Part shown: one piece after another, positions 1 through 7,894 of the stretch
How positions within the stretch are numbered: position 1 is the first letter of the stretch
How the letters are laid out: each line of letters starts with the position of its first letter
From: Saccharothrix algeriensis
GTDB taxonomy: Bacteria > Actinomycetota > Actinomycetes > Mycobacteriales > Pseudonocardiaceae
DNA: 64,000 nucleotides
Direction of reading: 5' to 3'
Assembly (NCBI RefSeq): GCF_016907655.1
Contig: NZ_JAFBCL010000001.1
Span: forward strand, 2,294,001 to 2,358,000
Notes under the pieces: generated by a model
The model's database searches: none
The model's input: only the letters and a program-made list of their open reading frames with translations
Told to the model about the DNA's origin: nothing
Translations under genes and position numbers: made by a program

Positions 1-215
1 CCGCGCACGTCGGCCACGACCACGTCGTAGCCCGCGTCCAGCACGGCCGCCACGAGGTCGGCGTTCTGCGCGGCCTCCTTGCGGTACGGGGTGACGGTGA
101 CGACGACCGGCGACGGCGCGGAGCCGCCCGGGTAGCGCAGCGCGGCCAGCACCGCGCCGTCGCTCATCGGCACGTGCAGCCGCTGCGGCGGCGGCAGGGT
201 GGGGTTTTCGGGCAT
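1..215 (-). CDS. CocE/NonD-type (S15) hydrolase, N-terminal part
   Basis: Only the first 71 codons lie in the window; the gene continues past base 1. Translation from the ATG at 215 begins MPENPTLPPPQRLHVPM and continues through VTVTPYRKEA and VVADVRG. A start-proximal TPYRK block followed by a V(A)DVRG block is typical of the alpha/beta-hydrolase X-Pro dipeptidyl-peptidase/CocE family (peptidase family S15), which hydrolyses esters or peptides. The catalytic residues are not visible. It is the last gene of a minus-strand run behind the flavin reductase, with a 66-base gap. A small palindrome (226-238, CCTCG-CTT-CGAGG) sits where the ribosome binding site would be. Substrate unknown. Confidence 0.75.
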   Translation of the reverse strand, partial: MPENPTLPPPQRLHVPMSDGAVLAALRYPGGSAPSPVVVTVTPYRKEAAQNADLVAAVLDAGYDVVVADVR

Positions 216-281
216 GGCTGGGAGACCTCGCTTCGAGGAGGTGGTGGGGGTTCGGGGGTGTTCGGGGAGGGCGGCGCGGCG

Positions 282-803
282 TCAGGAGATCCAGGGCGCC
301 GGGGCGTGCCCGCGGTCGAGCACGTCGCTGAACCGGCCGCGCAGGAAGCCCAGCGGCTCGCCGTCGCGCTCGCAGGCGTCGCGCACGTGGCCGATCACCA
401 CGACGTGGTCGCCGGCGGTGAAGTGGCGCTCGACGTCGCACTCCAGGTGGGCGAAGGCGTCCGGGATCACCGGGACGCGGTGCCGGCCGTGGGTGACGTC
501 GAGGCCGGCGAAGTGGTCCTCGCCGCGGCGGGCGAAGCGCAGCGCCAGGTGTTCCTGGCGGCTGGACAGGATGCTGACGGCGAACCGGCCGGCCGAGACG
601 ACGGCGTCGGTGCTGCGCGCGCCGGTGGTCAGGCACACCAGCAGCAGCGGCGGTTCGAGGGAGACGGAGGTGAGGGAGTTGACGGTCATGCCGTGCGGCG
701 CGCCGTCGGCCCCGCGGGTGGTGACGACGGCGACGCCGGTCGCGAAGCGGCCCATCGCGCGGCGCATGGTGAGCGGGTCGACGGGGGTGGTTGCCGGGAT
801 CAT
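282..803 (-). CDS. flavin reductase (HpaC-like) of a two-component monooxygenase
   Basis: This 173-residue protein fits the FMN-binding flavin-reductase-like family (HpaC, about 160-190 residues), which uses NAD(P)H to make reduced flavin for a partner monooxygenase. Visible signatures are an N-terminal MGRFATGVAVVTT segment, the flavin-binding GMTVNSLTSVSLEPPL block and a C-terminal GDHVVVIGHV strand. The ATG at 803 is chosen because the family motif starts about 15 residues later and GGAG lies upstream. It follows the cupin gene by 17 bases and shares the operon with an HpaB-type oxygenase, so it most likely supplies FADH2 or FMNH2 to that enzyme. It is cytoplasmic. The flavin preference cannot be read from sequence. 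Confidence 0.88.
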   Translation of the reverse strand: MIPATTPVDPLTMRRAMGRFATGVAVVTTRGADGAPHGMTVNSLTSVSLEPPLLLVCLTTGARSTDAVVSAGRFAVSILSSRQEHLALRFARRGEDHFAGLDVTHGRHRVPVIPDAFAHLECDVERHFTAGDHVVVIGHVRDACERDGEPLGFLRGRFSDVLDRGHAPAPWIS

Positions 804-820
804 CGGGTGCTCCAGGGTGC

Positions 821-1165
821 TCAGGTCCGGTAGCGGACCTCGAATGTCAGGACCCCCTCGTCGGTGCGCCACGGCCCGTGCGCCATGCCCGGCGGGCGGC
901 AGGCGTACATGCCCTTGGTGAAGGTCCGCCCGAGGGTCAGGTCGGTGAACGAGCCCTCCAGGATGTAGACCTCCTCCCAGAAGTCGTGGCGCTGCACGCC
1001 CATCGGGGTCGAGTCCGCGCCGGGGGCGTAGCGCAGGATCCGGGTGGCGACGCCGGTCGCGTCGTCGCGGGAGAGGACCCGCTCGGTGATGGCGGGGTCG
1101 TCGCCGGGGCAGACGGTGAAGTCGACGTCGGTGACGGGGAAGAACTCGTGCTCGGGTTTGCTCAT
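821..1165 (-). CDS. small cupin-domain protein
   Basis: A 114-residue single-domain protein with a cupin core: HDFWEEVYILEGSF (metal-ligand His and Glu pattern of cupin motif 1) followed by GMYACRPPGMAHGPW (motif 2 with a second His). Such stand-alone cupins bind a divalent metal and act as small dioxygenases, isomerases or sensors; the precise role cannot be told. Its ATG (1165) overlaps the stop of the upstream HpaB-like gene as ATGA, so the two are translationally coupled. Its position between the oxygenase and its reductase suggests it handles an oxygenation product of the same pathway (inference). Confidence 0.8.
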   Translation of the reverse strand: MSKPEHEFFPVTDVDFTVCPGDDPAITERVLSRDDATGVATRILRYAPGADSTPMGVQRHDFWEEVYILEGSFTDLTLGRTFTKGMYACRPPGMAHGPWRTDEGVLTFEVRYRT

Positions 1166-2595
1166 GGTGTCTCCGTGCCGTGGGAGGCGCCGTAGGAGGC
1201 GAGGAAGGAGTCGACCTCCGCGAGCGCGGTGTCGAAGTCGTAGTTGCGGAACGCGTGGCCCTTGGCCACGAAGGGCGCTCCGGCGTAGAACATCTCGTAC
1301 TGGTGGTGCCGACCGGCGAACTCGCTGCCGATCGCGTCCCACACCAGCTTGAACAGCTTCACCCGGTCCTCGGCCGGCACACCCGGGCTGTGCACGTAGC
1401 GGTCGACATCGGGCCGTGTCTGCTCGCTGGTCATGTCGGCGACGCTGGACGGGACCTGCAGGACGCCGCCGCCCACGAGGTCGCGCAGGATCGCCAGCAC
1501 CCTCGGGTACAGCTCCGCCTGCAACCCCATCACCCCGTACAGCGCCTGGGGGTCCGGCCGCCACAGCCCCTGGTCGTCCGGTCGGGCGGCGTACTCGGCG
1601 GCCAGCACCGCCGACTCCACCAGTGACGCCAGCGAGGCCGACTCGCCCAGCTTCTCCACGACGCCGGGGAACTTGTCGACGCCGTTGACCGCCGCGACCT
1701 TGCGCGCCAACCCCATCAGGAACCGCAGCTTCACCGAGAACCGGATCTGCGCCTGCCAGTTGCCCAGCACATGCGCACCCGTGTCGAAGAACTGCCTGCG
1801 CAAACCCCCCACATCACGGAAGACGAACACCCGCTCCCACGGCACGAACACATCATCGAAAACCACCAACGCATCCGTCTCGTCGAACCGCGACGACAAC
1901 GGATAGTCATACCCACTCGTCGCCGCCGGCGCGTACGGCCGACGACACAACAACTTCACCCCCTCCGCACCCACCGGCACCGCGAAACTCACCGCGAAGT
2001 CGGCGTCCTCGGCGGTCAGCGGCTTGATGCAGGACACCAGGATCTCGTCGGCCACCGCCCCGCCCGTGGCCAGCATCTGCGCACCCCGGACCACGATGCC
2101 GTCCGGCCGCTCCGCCACCACTCCGACCTGCACGAACTCCCCCTCCCACGCGCTCGCCGTCGACGCCCGGGACACCTGCGGCGGGATGATCGCGTAGGAG
2201 ACGTAGAGGCTGTGCTCGGCGATGCGGCGCTGGAACGCGGTGACGTTGGGCGCGAGGTCGTCGGCGAACGCTTCCGGGTGCGCGGCGAACGCGGCGGCGA
2301 ACGCACCCACGTGATCAGGACTGCGCCCGACCCAACCGTGCGTGTGCTCCGCCCACACCGTCGCCGCAACCCGGAACGCCGCCAAGTCCTCCCGACTGCG
2401 CGGCGTGGTGAACAGGCGGTTCACCCCGTCCACCGCGAACCGGTCGTCGGCGGCGGCGAGGTCGAACAGCTCGCCGATGGTCCGCGCGATCGGCGCGAAC
2501 GCCGGGTGGTGCGCGACGTCCTCCACCACCGCGCCGTCCACGTACACCCGCCGGCCGTCCTTCAACGAGGCCAGGTACTCCGCTCCGGTGCGCAT
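1162..2595 (-). CDS. HpaB-type FADH2-dependent aromatic monooxygenase
   Basis: 477 residues, the usual length for the 4-hydroxyphenylacetate 3-hydroxylase/chlorophenol monooxygenase oxygenase component. It begins MRTGAEYLASLKDGRRVYVDG, a hallmark of the family, and carries SSRFDETDALVVFDDVFVPW and a C-terminal HHQYEMFYAG block. The enzyme uses reduced FAD from a partner reductase (the HpaC-like gene downstream) to hydroxylate a phenolic ring. The start overlaps the GntR stop as TGATG, and the stop overlaps the cupin start as ATGA, so all three are coupled. Bases about 1760-2180 have clearly lower GC (about 57-58 percent in the stretch counted) and unusual T- and G-ending codons compared with both flanks. 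The substrate could be hydroxyphenylacetate, a chlorophenol or a secondary-metabolite tyrosine unit. Confidence 0.9.
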   Translation of the reverse strand: MRTGAEYLASLKDGRRVYVDGAVVEDVAHHPAFAPIARTIGELFDLAAADDRFAVDGVNRLFTTPRSREDLAAFRVAATVWAEHTHGWVGRSPDHVGAFAAAFAAHPEAFADDLAPNVTAFQRRIAEHSLYVSYAIIPPQVSRASTASAWEGEFVQVGVVAERPDGIVVRGAQMLATGGAVADEILVSCIKPLTAEDADFAVSFAVPVGAEGVKLLCRRPYAPAATSGYDYPLSSRFDETDALVVFDDVFVPWERVFVFRDVGGLRRQFFDTGAHVLGNWQAQIRFSVKLRFLMGLARKVAAVNGVDKFPGVVEKLGESASLASLVESAVLAAEYAARPDDQGLWRPDPQALYGVMGLQAELYPRVLAILRDLVGGGVLQVPSSVADMTSEQTRPDVDRYVHSPGVPAEDRVKLFKLVWDAIGSEFAGRHHQYEMFYAGAPFVAKGHAFRNYDFDTALAEVDSFLASYGASHGTETP

Positions 2596-3251
2596 CACGT
2601 GCCCCTCGTCTCGGACAGGTGCAGCGCGGCCAGCGTGCTCGCCAGGTGGGCGGCGACCGCGCGGCCCGCCTCCTCCGGGTCGCCGGAGCGCAGGGCGGCC
2701 ACTATCGCGGCGTGCTCGTCGAGCACCCGGCGGGACCGGTCGGCGCTGGTGGACACCGCGCGCAGGCCCATCCGGACCTGGCGCTCGCGCAGCGTCTCGT
2801 AGAAGTCGGCCAGCACCGGGTTGCCCGCGCGCCGGACGATCGTGCGGTGGAAGACCCGGTCCCGCTCGATGAAGCCGAGCGGGTCGGCGATCGCGGCCTC
2901 CTGGTCGGCCACGAGCCGGTCGAGCTCGGCGGTGAACGACTCGTCGGCGGGCACCGCGCGGCGCACGCACCAGTCCTCCACCAGCGCCCGCGCCTCCATC
3001 ACCGCCCGCACCTCGCCGTCGGAGATCGGCGGCACGAACGCGCCCTTCTTGGGCATGATCCGCAGGAAGCCCTCGGCCTCCAGGCGCAGCAGCGCCTCGC
3101 GCACCGGCGTCCGCGACGTGCCCGCCGCCTGCGCGACGCCGGACTCGGTGAGGAAGGTGCCGTCGTCCGGCGGCAACGTGGCGATGTGCTGCTTGAGCCA
3201 GCGGTAGGTCGTGTCCTGAGCCGACGCCCCCGGCAGTGGTGAACTGCTCAT
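2595..3251 (-). CDS. GntR/FadR (FCD) family transcriptional regulator
   Basis: 218 residues with an N-terminal winged helix (GTSRTPVREALLRLEAEGFL, residues about 44-63) and an all-helical FCD ligand-binding domain (about 80-210). This is the FadR subgroup of GntR repressors that respond to carboxylic or aromatic acids. It is the first gene of the run GntR-hpaB-cupin-reductase-hydrolase and overlaps the oxygenase gene by one base (TGATG), so it probably controls its own operon. A perfect 8-base palindrome TGTATACA, a typical core for this subgroup, lies 9 bases upstream of the ATG. The ligand is probably the substrate of the monooxygenase (inference). Confidence 0.92.
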   Translation of the reverse strand: MSSSPLPGASAQDTTYRWLKQHIATLPPDDGTFLTESGVAQAAGTSRTPVREALLRLEAEGFLRIMPKKGAFVPPISDGEVRAVMEARALVEDWCVRRAVPADESFTAELDRLVADQEAAIADPLGFIERDRVFHRTIVRRAGNPVLADFYETLRERQVRMGLRAVSTSADRSRRVLDEHAAIVAALRSGDPEEAGRAVAAHLASTLAALHLSETRGT

Positions 3252-3259
3252 GGCCCAGA

Positions 3260-3288
3260 TGTATACAAGCCGTGGACAAGGAGCACAA
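3260..3288 (-). promoter_or_regulatory. candidate promoter with embedded GntR operator
   Basis: Reading the minus strand, TTGTGC (3288-3283) is followed after exactly 17 bases by TATACA (3265-3260), a plausible -35/-10 pair. The -10 element lies inside the perfect palindrome TGTATACA (3260-3267). Transcription would begin at about the GntR start codon at 3251, implying a leaderless or nearly leaderless mRNA. A repressor bound to the palindrome would cover the -10 box, which fits autorepression. Confidence 0.5.
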
Positions 3289-3422
3289 GAGGTCGTGACC
3301 GCATTGCCGCCGACCCCGCGCGCAGGGCGGCGACCAGCGGCGGGAGGTCCCCGGGACCCCCGCCGGGCCCCGCGCCCGGGCGGCCGGCGACGCCCGGCGC
3401 GCGCTCACCCCCGCCGGGCGAC

Positions 3423-3482
3423 CCGATCCGGACAATGACCGACAACGGACGGAACACCCCTCGCGAATCCGATCCGGACAAT
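3423..3482. repeat. 14-base direct repeat, two copies
   Basis: CCGATCCGGACAAT occurs at 3423-3436 and again at 3469-3482, start points 46 bases apart, in the intergenic region between two divergently transcribed genes. Perfect identity over 14 bases suggests a protein-binding site pair, but no regulator can be assigned. Confidence 0.45.
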
Positions 3483-3721
3483 TCCGTGCGACCGTTCGGC
3501 GGTATATCCGAAAGCCATAAACCACCTCGTATGACCAGCCCGGCGGCTGGTCCTGGGATATTGCCCCGAACAGTCCAGCACAACGCCTCTGGCAACGGTT
3601 AATACTCGATGGGTTACGCCATGCGCGTTACACAGGGACGTGTTTTATCGAGGTCGCCACTTCTGACTCCGGACATTCTCGTCCGAGTCCTCGGTATTCC
3701 CTGCGTGCCTGAGGAGCTGGC

Positions 3722-6370
3722 ATGAAACGCAGTATCGGCGTCTACCTGGCCGCGTGCCTGGCCGCGCTGTCGGTCCAGACCGCGGCGAGCGTCGCGCAAG
3801 CGGCGCCGGCCACGCCGGCCGGCAGTCCGATCACCCTGGCCACCGCCGCGGCCGACCGGGCCGCCGCGTCCGGTCTGGACGCCCTGGCCAAGGGCCCCGA
3901 CGAGCAGTTCCACCGCAAGGCGGTCTACACCGGAGGCGTGCCCGGCCGCAAGGACCTGTTCTACGTCTCCTACGACCGCACCTACAAGGGCCTGCCGGTC
4001 ATCGGCGGCGACGCGGTGGTCGCCACCGACGCGGCGGGCAAGGTCCTGGAGACCGTCGCCGCCAACGAGGGCGGCCTGGCCGTCGACACCAGGGCGCGGA
4101 TCGGTGTCGACCGGGCCAAGCAGATCGCCCGCGCCCAGTTGCCCACCGTGGACGGCGTCGAGGGCGGCGCCCTGTCCGTGCTGGCCGACGGGCACGGCAA
4201 GCTCGTGTACGAGGTGCTCGTCACCGGCAAGCGCGACGGCGAGCCGAGCCGCCTGCACGTCTACGTCAACGCCCAGAACGGCGTGGTCGAAGACCTGGTG
4301 GACGACGTGAAGGCGGGCACGGGCAACAGCGAGTGGAACGGCCCCAACCCGCTGAACATCGACACCAGCAACAACAGCACGGTCGACGACACCCGGCCCG
4401 GCCTGCGGTGCGTCGACTACTCGACCAACCAGCCGTTCAGCAAGCCGTCCAACTCCTTCGGCACCGGCAAGGCGACCAGCAAGGAGACCGGCTGCGCCGA
4501 CGTCCTGTGGTCGACCCAGAAGCAGTGGGACATGCTGAAGAACTGGCTGGGCCGCAACGGCATCGACGGCAACGGCCGCGGCGTCACGGTGAAGGTCGGC
4601 CTGGACCGCGTCAACGCGTACTGGACCGGCCAGCACATCGAGATCGGCCGCAACAACGCCAACCAGTGGATCGCGTCCATGGACGTGGTCGGCCACGAGC
4701 ACGGGCACGCCATCGACCAGTACACGCCCGGCGGCGCCGGTCGCGAGGCCGGCCTCGGCGAGGCCACCGGCGACATCATGGGCGCGCTGACCGAGGCGTA
4801 CGCCGCCGAGCCCGCGCCGTTCGACACCCCGGACTACCTGGTCGGCGAGTCGGTCAACCTGGTGGGCCAGGGCCCGATCCGCAACATGTACAACCCGAAG
4901 GCCGTCGGCAACCACCCGAACTGCTGGTCCAGCGCCATCCCGGGCACCGAGGTGCACGCGGCGGCCGGTCCGCTGAACCACTGGTTCTACCTGCTCGCCG
5001 AGGGCTCCAACCCGGGCGGCGGCAAGCCAGCCAGCCCGACCTGCGACGGCTCGTCCGTGACCGGCATCGGCATCCAGGCGGCGGGTCGCGTGTTCTACAA
5101 CGCGATGCTGCTCAAGACGTCGAACATGACGCACTTCAAGTACCGCGTCGCGACGCTGACCGCGGCCAAGGCGCTCGACCCGACCTGCGCGCAGTACAAC
5201 ACCGTCAAGGCGGCGTGGCAGGCCATCAGCGTCCCGGCCCAGGCCGGCGAGCCGACCTGCACGGCCGTCCCGGTCGACGACTTCAGCCTGCAGCTGAACC
5301 CGGCCTCGGGCAGCGTCCAGCCGGGCGGCACGGTCACCTCGACCCTCGGCACCACCACCGTGTCCGGCAGCCCGCACGCGGTGGCGCTCAGCGCGTCCGG
5401 CCAGCCGGCCGGCGTGAGCGTCAAGTTCAGCCCGGAGTCGGTCACCTCGGGCCAGTCGGCCACGATCACCGTGCAGGCCACGGCCGGCGTGGCGCCGGGC
5501 ACCTACCCGATCACCATCCAGGGCAAGGGCTCCACCACGCACACCGTCACCTACAACCTGACGGTCGGCAGCGCGCCTCCGGTGAACGACTTCGCCCTCG
5601 CGCTGGACCCGAGCAGCGGCGACACCAACCCGGGCGGCGCGGTGACGACGACCGTCGGCACCAAGGTCACCTCCGGTGAGTCGCAGAAGGTCGTGCTGTC
5701 GGCGACCGGCCTGCCCGCGGGCACGACGGCCACCTTCACCCCGGCCAGCATCGCGTCCGGCGAGTCGGCCAGGCTCAGCCTGGCCACGTCCGGGTCGACG
5801 CCCGCCGGCACCCACACCGTGACCGTCACGGGCGCCGGCGCCGACGCGTCGCACTCGGCGACGTACACGCTGCGGGTCGGCGGCGAGCCGCCGGCGAACG
5901 ACTTCTCGCTGGCGCTGAACCCGACCAGCGGCAGCGTCGAGGCGGGCGCCGCGGCCACGACCACGGTCGAGACCAGGACCACCGCCGGTTCGCCGCACAA
6001 GGTGTACTTCACGGCGACGGGCCTGCCCGAGGGCGCGACGGCGACGTTCACGCCGCTGTCGGTGGAGTCCGGTGAGTCCTCGCGGCTGACGATCGCCACC
6101 TCGGCGACCACGCCCGAGGGCACCTACACCATCACGGTGACGGGCACCGGCACGGACACCAGCCACACCGCCACCTACACCCTGACGGTCACCAGCGGCT
6201 CCCCGGGCGGCTGCGGCGACCTGCCGGCGTGGGAGGCGGCGAGGGCTTACGTGCCCAACGACGAGGTCTCGCACAACGGCCACAAGTGGAAGTCCACCTG
6301 GTACTCCACGGGGGCCGAGCCGGGCCACCCGAACTCGTGGGCCGTGTGGCAGGACCTGGGCGCCTGCTGA
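3722..6370 (+). CDS. secreted M4 (thermolysin-like) metalloprotease with three repeat domains and a C-terminal chitin-binding-like domain
   Basis: 882 residues. A signal peptide (about 1-27, MKRSIGVYLAACLAALSVQT then AxA) is followed by an FTP/PepSY-type propeptide (about 55-195) and an M4 catalytic domain (about 200-515). Zinc ligands are seen as HEHGH at 325-329 and E347 in GEATGD; H412 in VHAAAG matches the thermolysin transition-state His. Three related beta-rich repeats of about 100 residues begin at 518, 621 and 725 (each with a DFxLxLxP start). They are followed by a short Trp-rich CBM5/12-like domain from about 828 with two terminal Cys. It acts outside the cell on protein, possibly anchored to chitin or another polysaccharide. 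A GAGGAG ribosome site precedes the ATG, and a strong terminator follows. Confidence 0.93.
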   Translation: MKRSIGVYLAACLAALSVQTAASVAQAAPATPAGSPITLATAAADRAAASGLDALAKGPDEQFHRKAVYTGGVPGRKDLFYVSYDRTYKGLPVIGGDAVVATDAAGKVLETVAANEGGLAVDTRARIGVDRAKQIARAQLPTVDGVEGGALSVLADGHGKLVYEVLVTGKRDGEPSRLHVYVNAQNGVVEDLVDDVKAGTGNSEWNGPNPLNIDTSNNSTVDDTRPGLRCVDYSTNQPFSKPSNSFGTGKATSKETGCADVLWSTQKQWDMLKNWLGRNGIDGNGRGVTVKVGLDRVNAYWTGQHIEIGRNNANQWIASMDVVGHEHGHAIDQYTPGGAGREAGLGEATGDIMGALTEAYAAEPAPFDTPDYLVGESVNLVGQGPIRNMYNPKAVGNHPNCWSSAIPGTEVHAAAGPLNHWFYLLAEGSNPGGGKPASPTCDGSSVTGIGIQAAGRVFYNAMLLKTSNMTHFKYRVATLTAAKALDPTCAQYNTVKAAWQAISVPAQAGEPTCTAVPVDDFSLQLNPASGSVQPGGTVTSTLGTTTVSGSPHAVALSASGQPAGVSVKFSPESVTSGQSATITVQATAGVAPGTYPITIQGKGSTTHTVTYNLTVGSAPPVNDFALALDPSSGDTNPGGAVTTTVGTKVTSGESQKVVLSATGLPAGTTATFTPASIASGESARLSLATSGSTPAGTHTVTVTGAGADASHSATYTLRVGGEPPANDFSLALNPTSGSVEAGAAATTTVETRTTAGSPHKVYFTATGLPEGATATFTPLSVESGESSRLTIATSATTPEGTYTITVTGTGTDTSHTATYTLTVTSGSPGGCGDLPAWEAARAYVPNDEVSHNGHKWKSTWYSTGAEPGHPNSWAVWQDLGAC

Positions 6371-6396
6371 CCGCTTGACGGACCGCACCGCCTGAC

Positions 6397-6436
6397 GGGG
6401 GCGGCTGCCCGCTCACCCGAGCGGGCAGCCGCCCCC
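6397..6436. terminator. bidirectional hairpin terminator
   Basis: A perfect 18-base inverted repeat (arms 6397-6414 and 6419-6436) closes a 4-base loop ACCC. It lies between the stop of the metalloprotease (6370, plus) and the stop of the FHA gene (6452, minus), so it can end transcription from both sides. There is no U-tract, which is usual in actinobacteria. Confidence 0.85.
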
Positions 6437-6451
6437 GCGCCGCGTCGGCGG

Positions 6452-7894
6452 TCAGCCGGCCACCTCGTAGGTGAACGACGCGCCGTCGCCGAGCACCACC
6501 CGGGAGCCGGGCGCGAGGGGGGTCGGGACGAGGCCGGCGAGCGCCTGCGGCGACCAGCCGGGCGCGATCACCGCGGTGCCGTTCCTGGAGCCGAGGTCGA
6601 CGACGAGGGCGTCCCAGCCGTCGAGGCGGACCTCGACGTGGTTGCGGGAGATGTCGTTGCCGCGGTTGGCGAAGCGGACGGCGCGCGGCCGGGCCGGGCC
6701 GCGGTCGGCCACCTGCGGGTCGCGGCCGAGGACGACGCCGCGGTCCAGCAGGACCGCCTCGCCCGTGGACAGCCGCAGGACGCCCAGCGGCGGTCGCGGG
6801 ACGACGAGCGCGTCCTGCGCCGCGAGCCGCCGACCGCACACCCGGCAGGCGACGGCGCGCTCGGGGTTGAGGTGCCGCGCGGGGCAGGCGACCGCTCGCA
6901 CCCGCGGCACGCCGCCCGGGTCCCCGTGCCGGGCGTCGCCGGGCGAGGGGCCGCCGGGCGAGGGGCCGCCGGGCGAGGGGCCGCGGCGCGGCCAGGTCCC
7001 CGGTGAAGGCGGGTCCGGGGTGGGCGCGGACCCCGGCGCCGCGGCGCCGACCGGCGGCAGCGACGCGACCGCGGTCGGCAGCTCCGCCACCGCGCTGCGC
7101 ACCACCCCCTCCGCGAGCACCTGCGTCGGGGCCTCCGCGGACCTGTCCGGGAACTGCGCGGGCGCTTGCACCGGGGCCTGCGCGGGCGCGCCTGGGACCT
7201 GAGCAGGCACCTGCGTCAGGGCCTGCGCGGGCGCGCCCAAGGACTGCACAGGCGCGCTCTGGACCTGCGCGGACATGCCCTGGGGGTGCACTGGCACGCC
7301 CAGGGACTGCGCGGACACGCCCAGGGCTTGCGCAGGCGCGCCCAAGGGCTGCGCGGGCACGCCCGGGACCTGCGCAGGCATCTGCGCCGGGGCCTCCGCG
7401 GACGCGCCCGGGACCTCCGCGGGTAGGTCCGGGGGCTGCGCGGGCGCGCCCAGGACCAGGTCGGCGGCCCGCGCCACCAGCCGGGACGCCGGCACCACAC
7501 CGCGCTCCACCGGCAGTTCGACCGGCGGCTCGACGCCGTCGCCGGCCGCCAGCCGGATCTCCAGCACCTCGTGCGGCAGGCCGGTGTCCACCCACGGCCC
7601 CGCGCCGTCGTCGTGCAGCTCCAGCGCCACCCCGTCGGGCCCGACCACGCCCACCACGGCGTCACCCCGCACGACGACCCGCCGCTCGTCGTCGGCCCAC
7701 CGCACGAGCGCGAAGCCGCCCACCCCCCGCGGCCCGTCGTGCGCCAGCGCGCCCAGCACGTCGTCCAGACCGGACCCGGCGCGCGCCAGCTCCCAGCACC
7801 GGCGGACCACCGCGGAGCCCGGCGCGACGCCGATCAGCAGCCACGTCCCGTCCGCCACCACGGCGATCGCGGAGCCCGGCACGTAGCCGGTCAC
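6452..7894 (-). CDS. FHA-domain protein with zinc-ribbon-like motif and heptapeptide repeats
   Basis: 480 residues. The N-terminal third is a globular domain without an assignment. The middle (about residues 150-290) is a Pro/Ala/Gln-rich linker containing a run of seven-residue repeats (see 7217-7363). Next is a ribbon-like Cys motif (CPARHLNPERAVACRVCG) often found beside FHA domains, then a C-terminal FHA domain with ISRNHVEVRL and DLGSRNGT, the phosphothreonine-binding signature. The GTG start (7894) overlaps the PP2C phosphatase stop as GTGA, so the two are made together. It probably reads Ser/Thr phosphorylation that the phosphatase removes. No kinase gene is nearby. Other starts are unlikely given the overlap. 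Confidence 0.88.
   Translation of the reverse strand: MTGYVPGSAIAVVADGTWLLIGVAPGSAVVRRCWELARAGSGLDDVLGALAHDGPRGVGGFALVRWADDERRVVVRGDAVVGVVGPDGVALELHDDGAGPWVDTGLPHEVLEIRLAAGDGVEPPVELPVERGVVPASRLVARAADLVLGAPAQPPDLPAEVPGASAEAPAQMPAQVPGVPAQPLGAPAQALGVSAQSLGVPVHPQGMSAQVQSAPVQSLGAPAQALTQVPAQVPGAPAQAPVQAPAQFPDRSAEAPTQVLAEGVVRSAVAELPTAVASLPPVGAAAPGSAPTPDPPSPGTWPRRGPSPGGPSPGGPSPGDARHGDPGGVPRVRAVACPARHLNPERAVACRVCGRRLAAQDALVVPRPPLGVLRLSTGEAVLLDRGVVLGRDPQVADRGPARPRAVRFANRGNDISRNHVEVRLDGWDALVVDLGSRNGTAVIAPGWSPQALAGLVPTPLAPGSRVVLGDGASFTYEVAG
7217..7363 (-). repeat. 21-base tandem repeat coding for seven heptapeptides
   Basis: Within the FHA gene, seven consecutive 21-base units (7343-7363 down to 7217-7237 on the minus strand) encode GVPAQPL, GAPAQAL, GVSAQSL, GVPVHPQ, GMSAQVQ, SAPVQSL and GAPAQAL. 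The period is exactly seven codons. More degenerate Pro-Ala-Gln sequence continues on both sides (about 7130-7450). Such repeats can vary in number by slippage. Confidence 0.85.

Larger units (their letters stand above)
3252..3721. other. 470-base intergenic region between the GntR operon and the metalloprotease
   Basis: No convincing gene on either strand. It contains the GntR promoter/operator at its left end, a 14-base direct repeat (see 3423-3482) and the upstream region of the protease gene on the right, where GC drops around 3520-3670. A promoter for the protease is expected here but I cannot fix its position. Confidence 0.6.

Noticed and set aside
226-238. Short palindrome CCTCG-CTT-CGAGG near the hydrolase start as an operator
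   Set aside because: Five-base arms in high-GC DNA are common and no related site is seen elsewhere in the operon.
3614-6388. A 924-codon open frame antisense to the metalloprotease
   Set aside because: Sequence is Arg/Val/Asp/Gly-rich low complexity with no motif; it mirrors the codon structure of the protease gene.
7217-7363. Regular 21-base repeats considered as CRISPR
   Set aside because: Units are contiguous without spacers and lie in frame within a coding region. No CRISPR array or cas gene is in the window.
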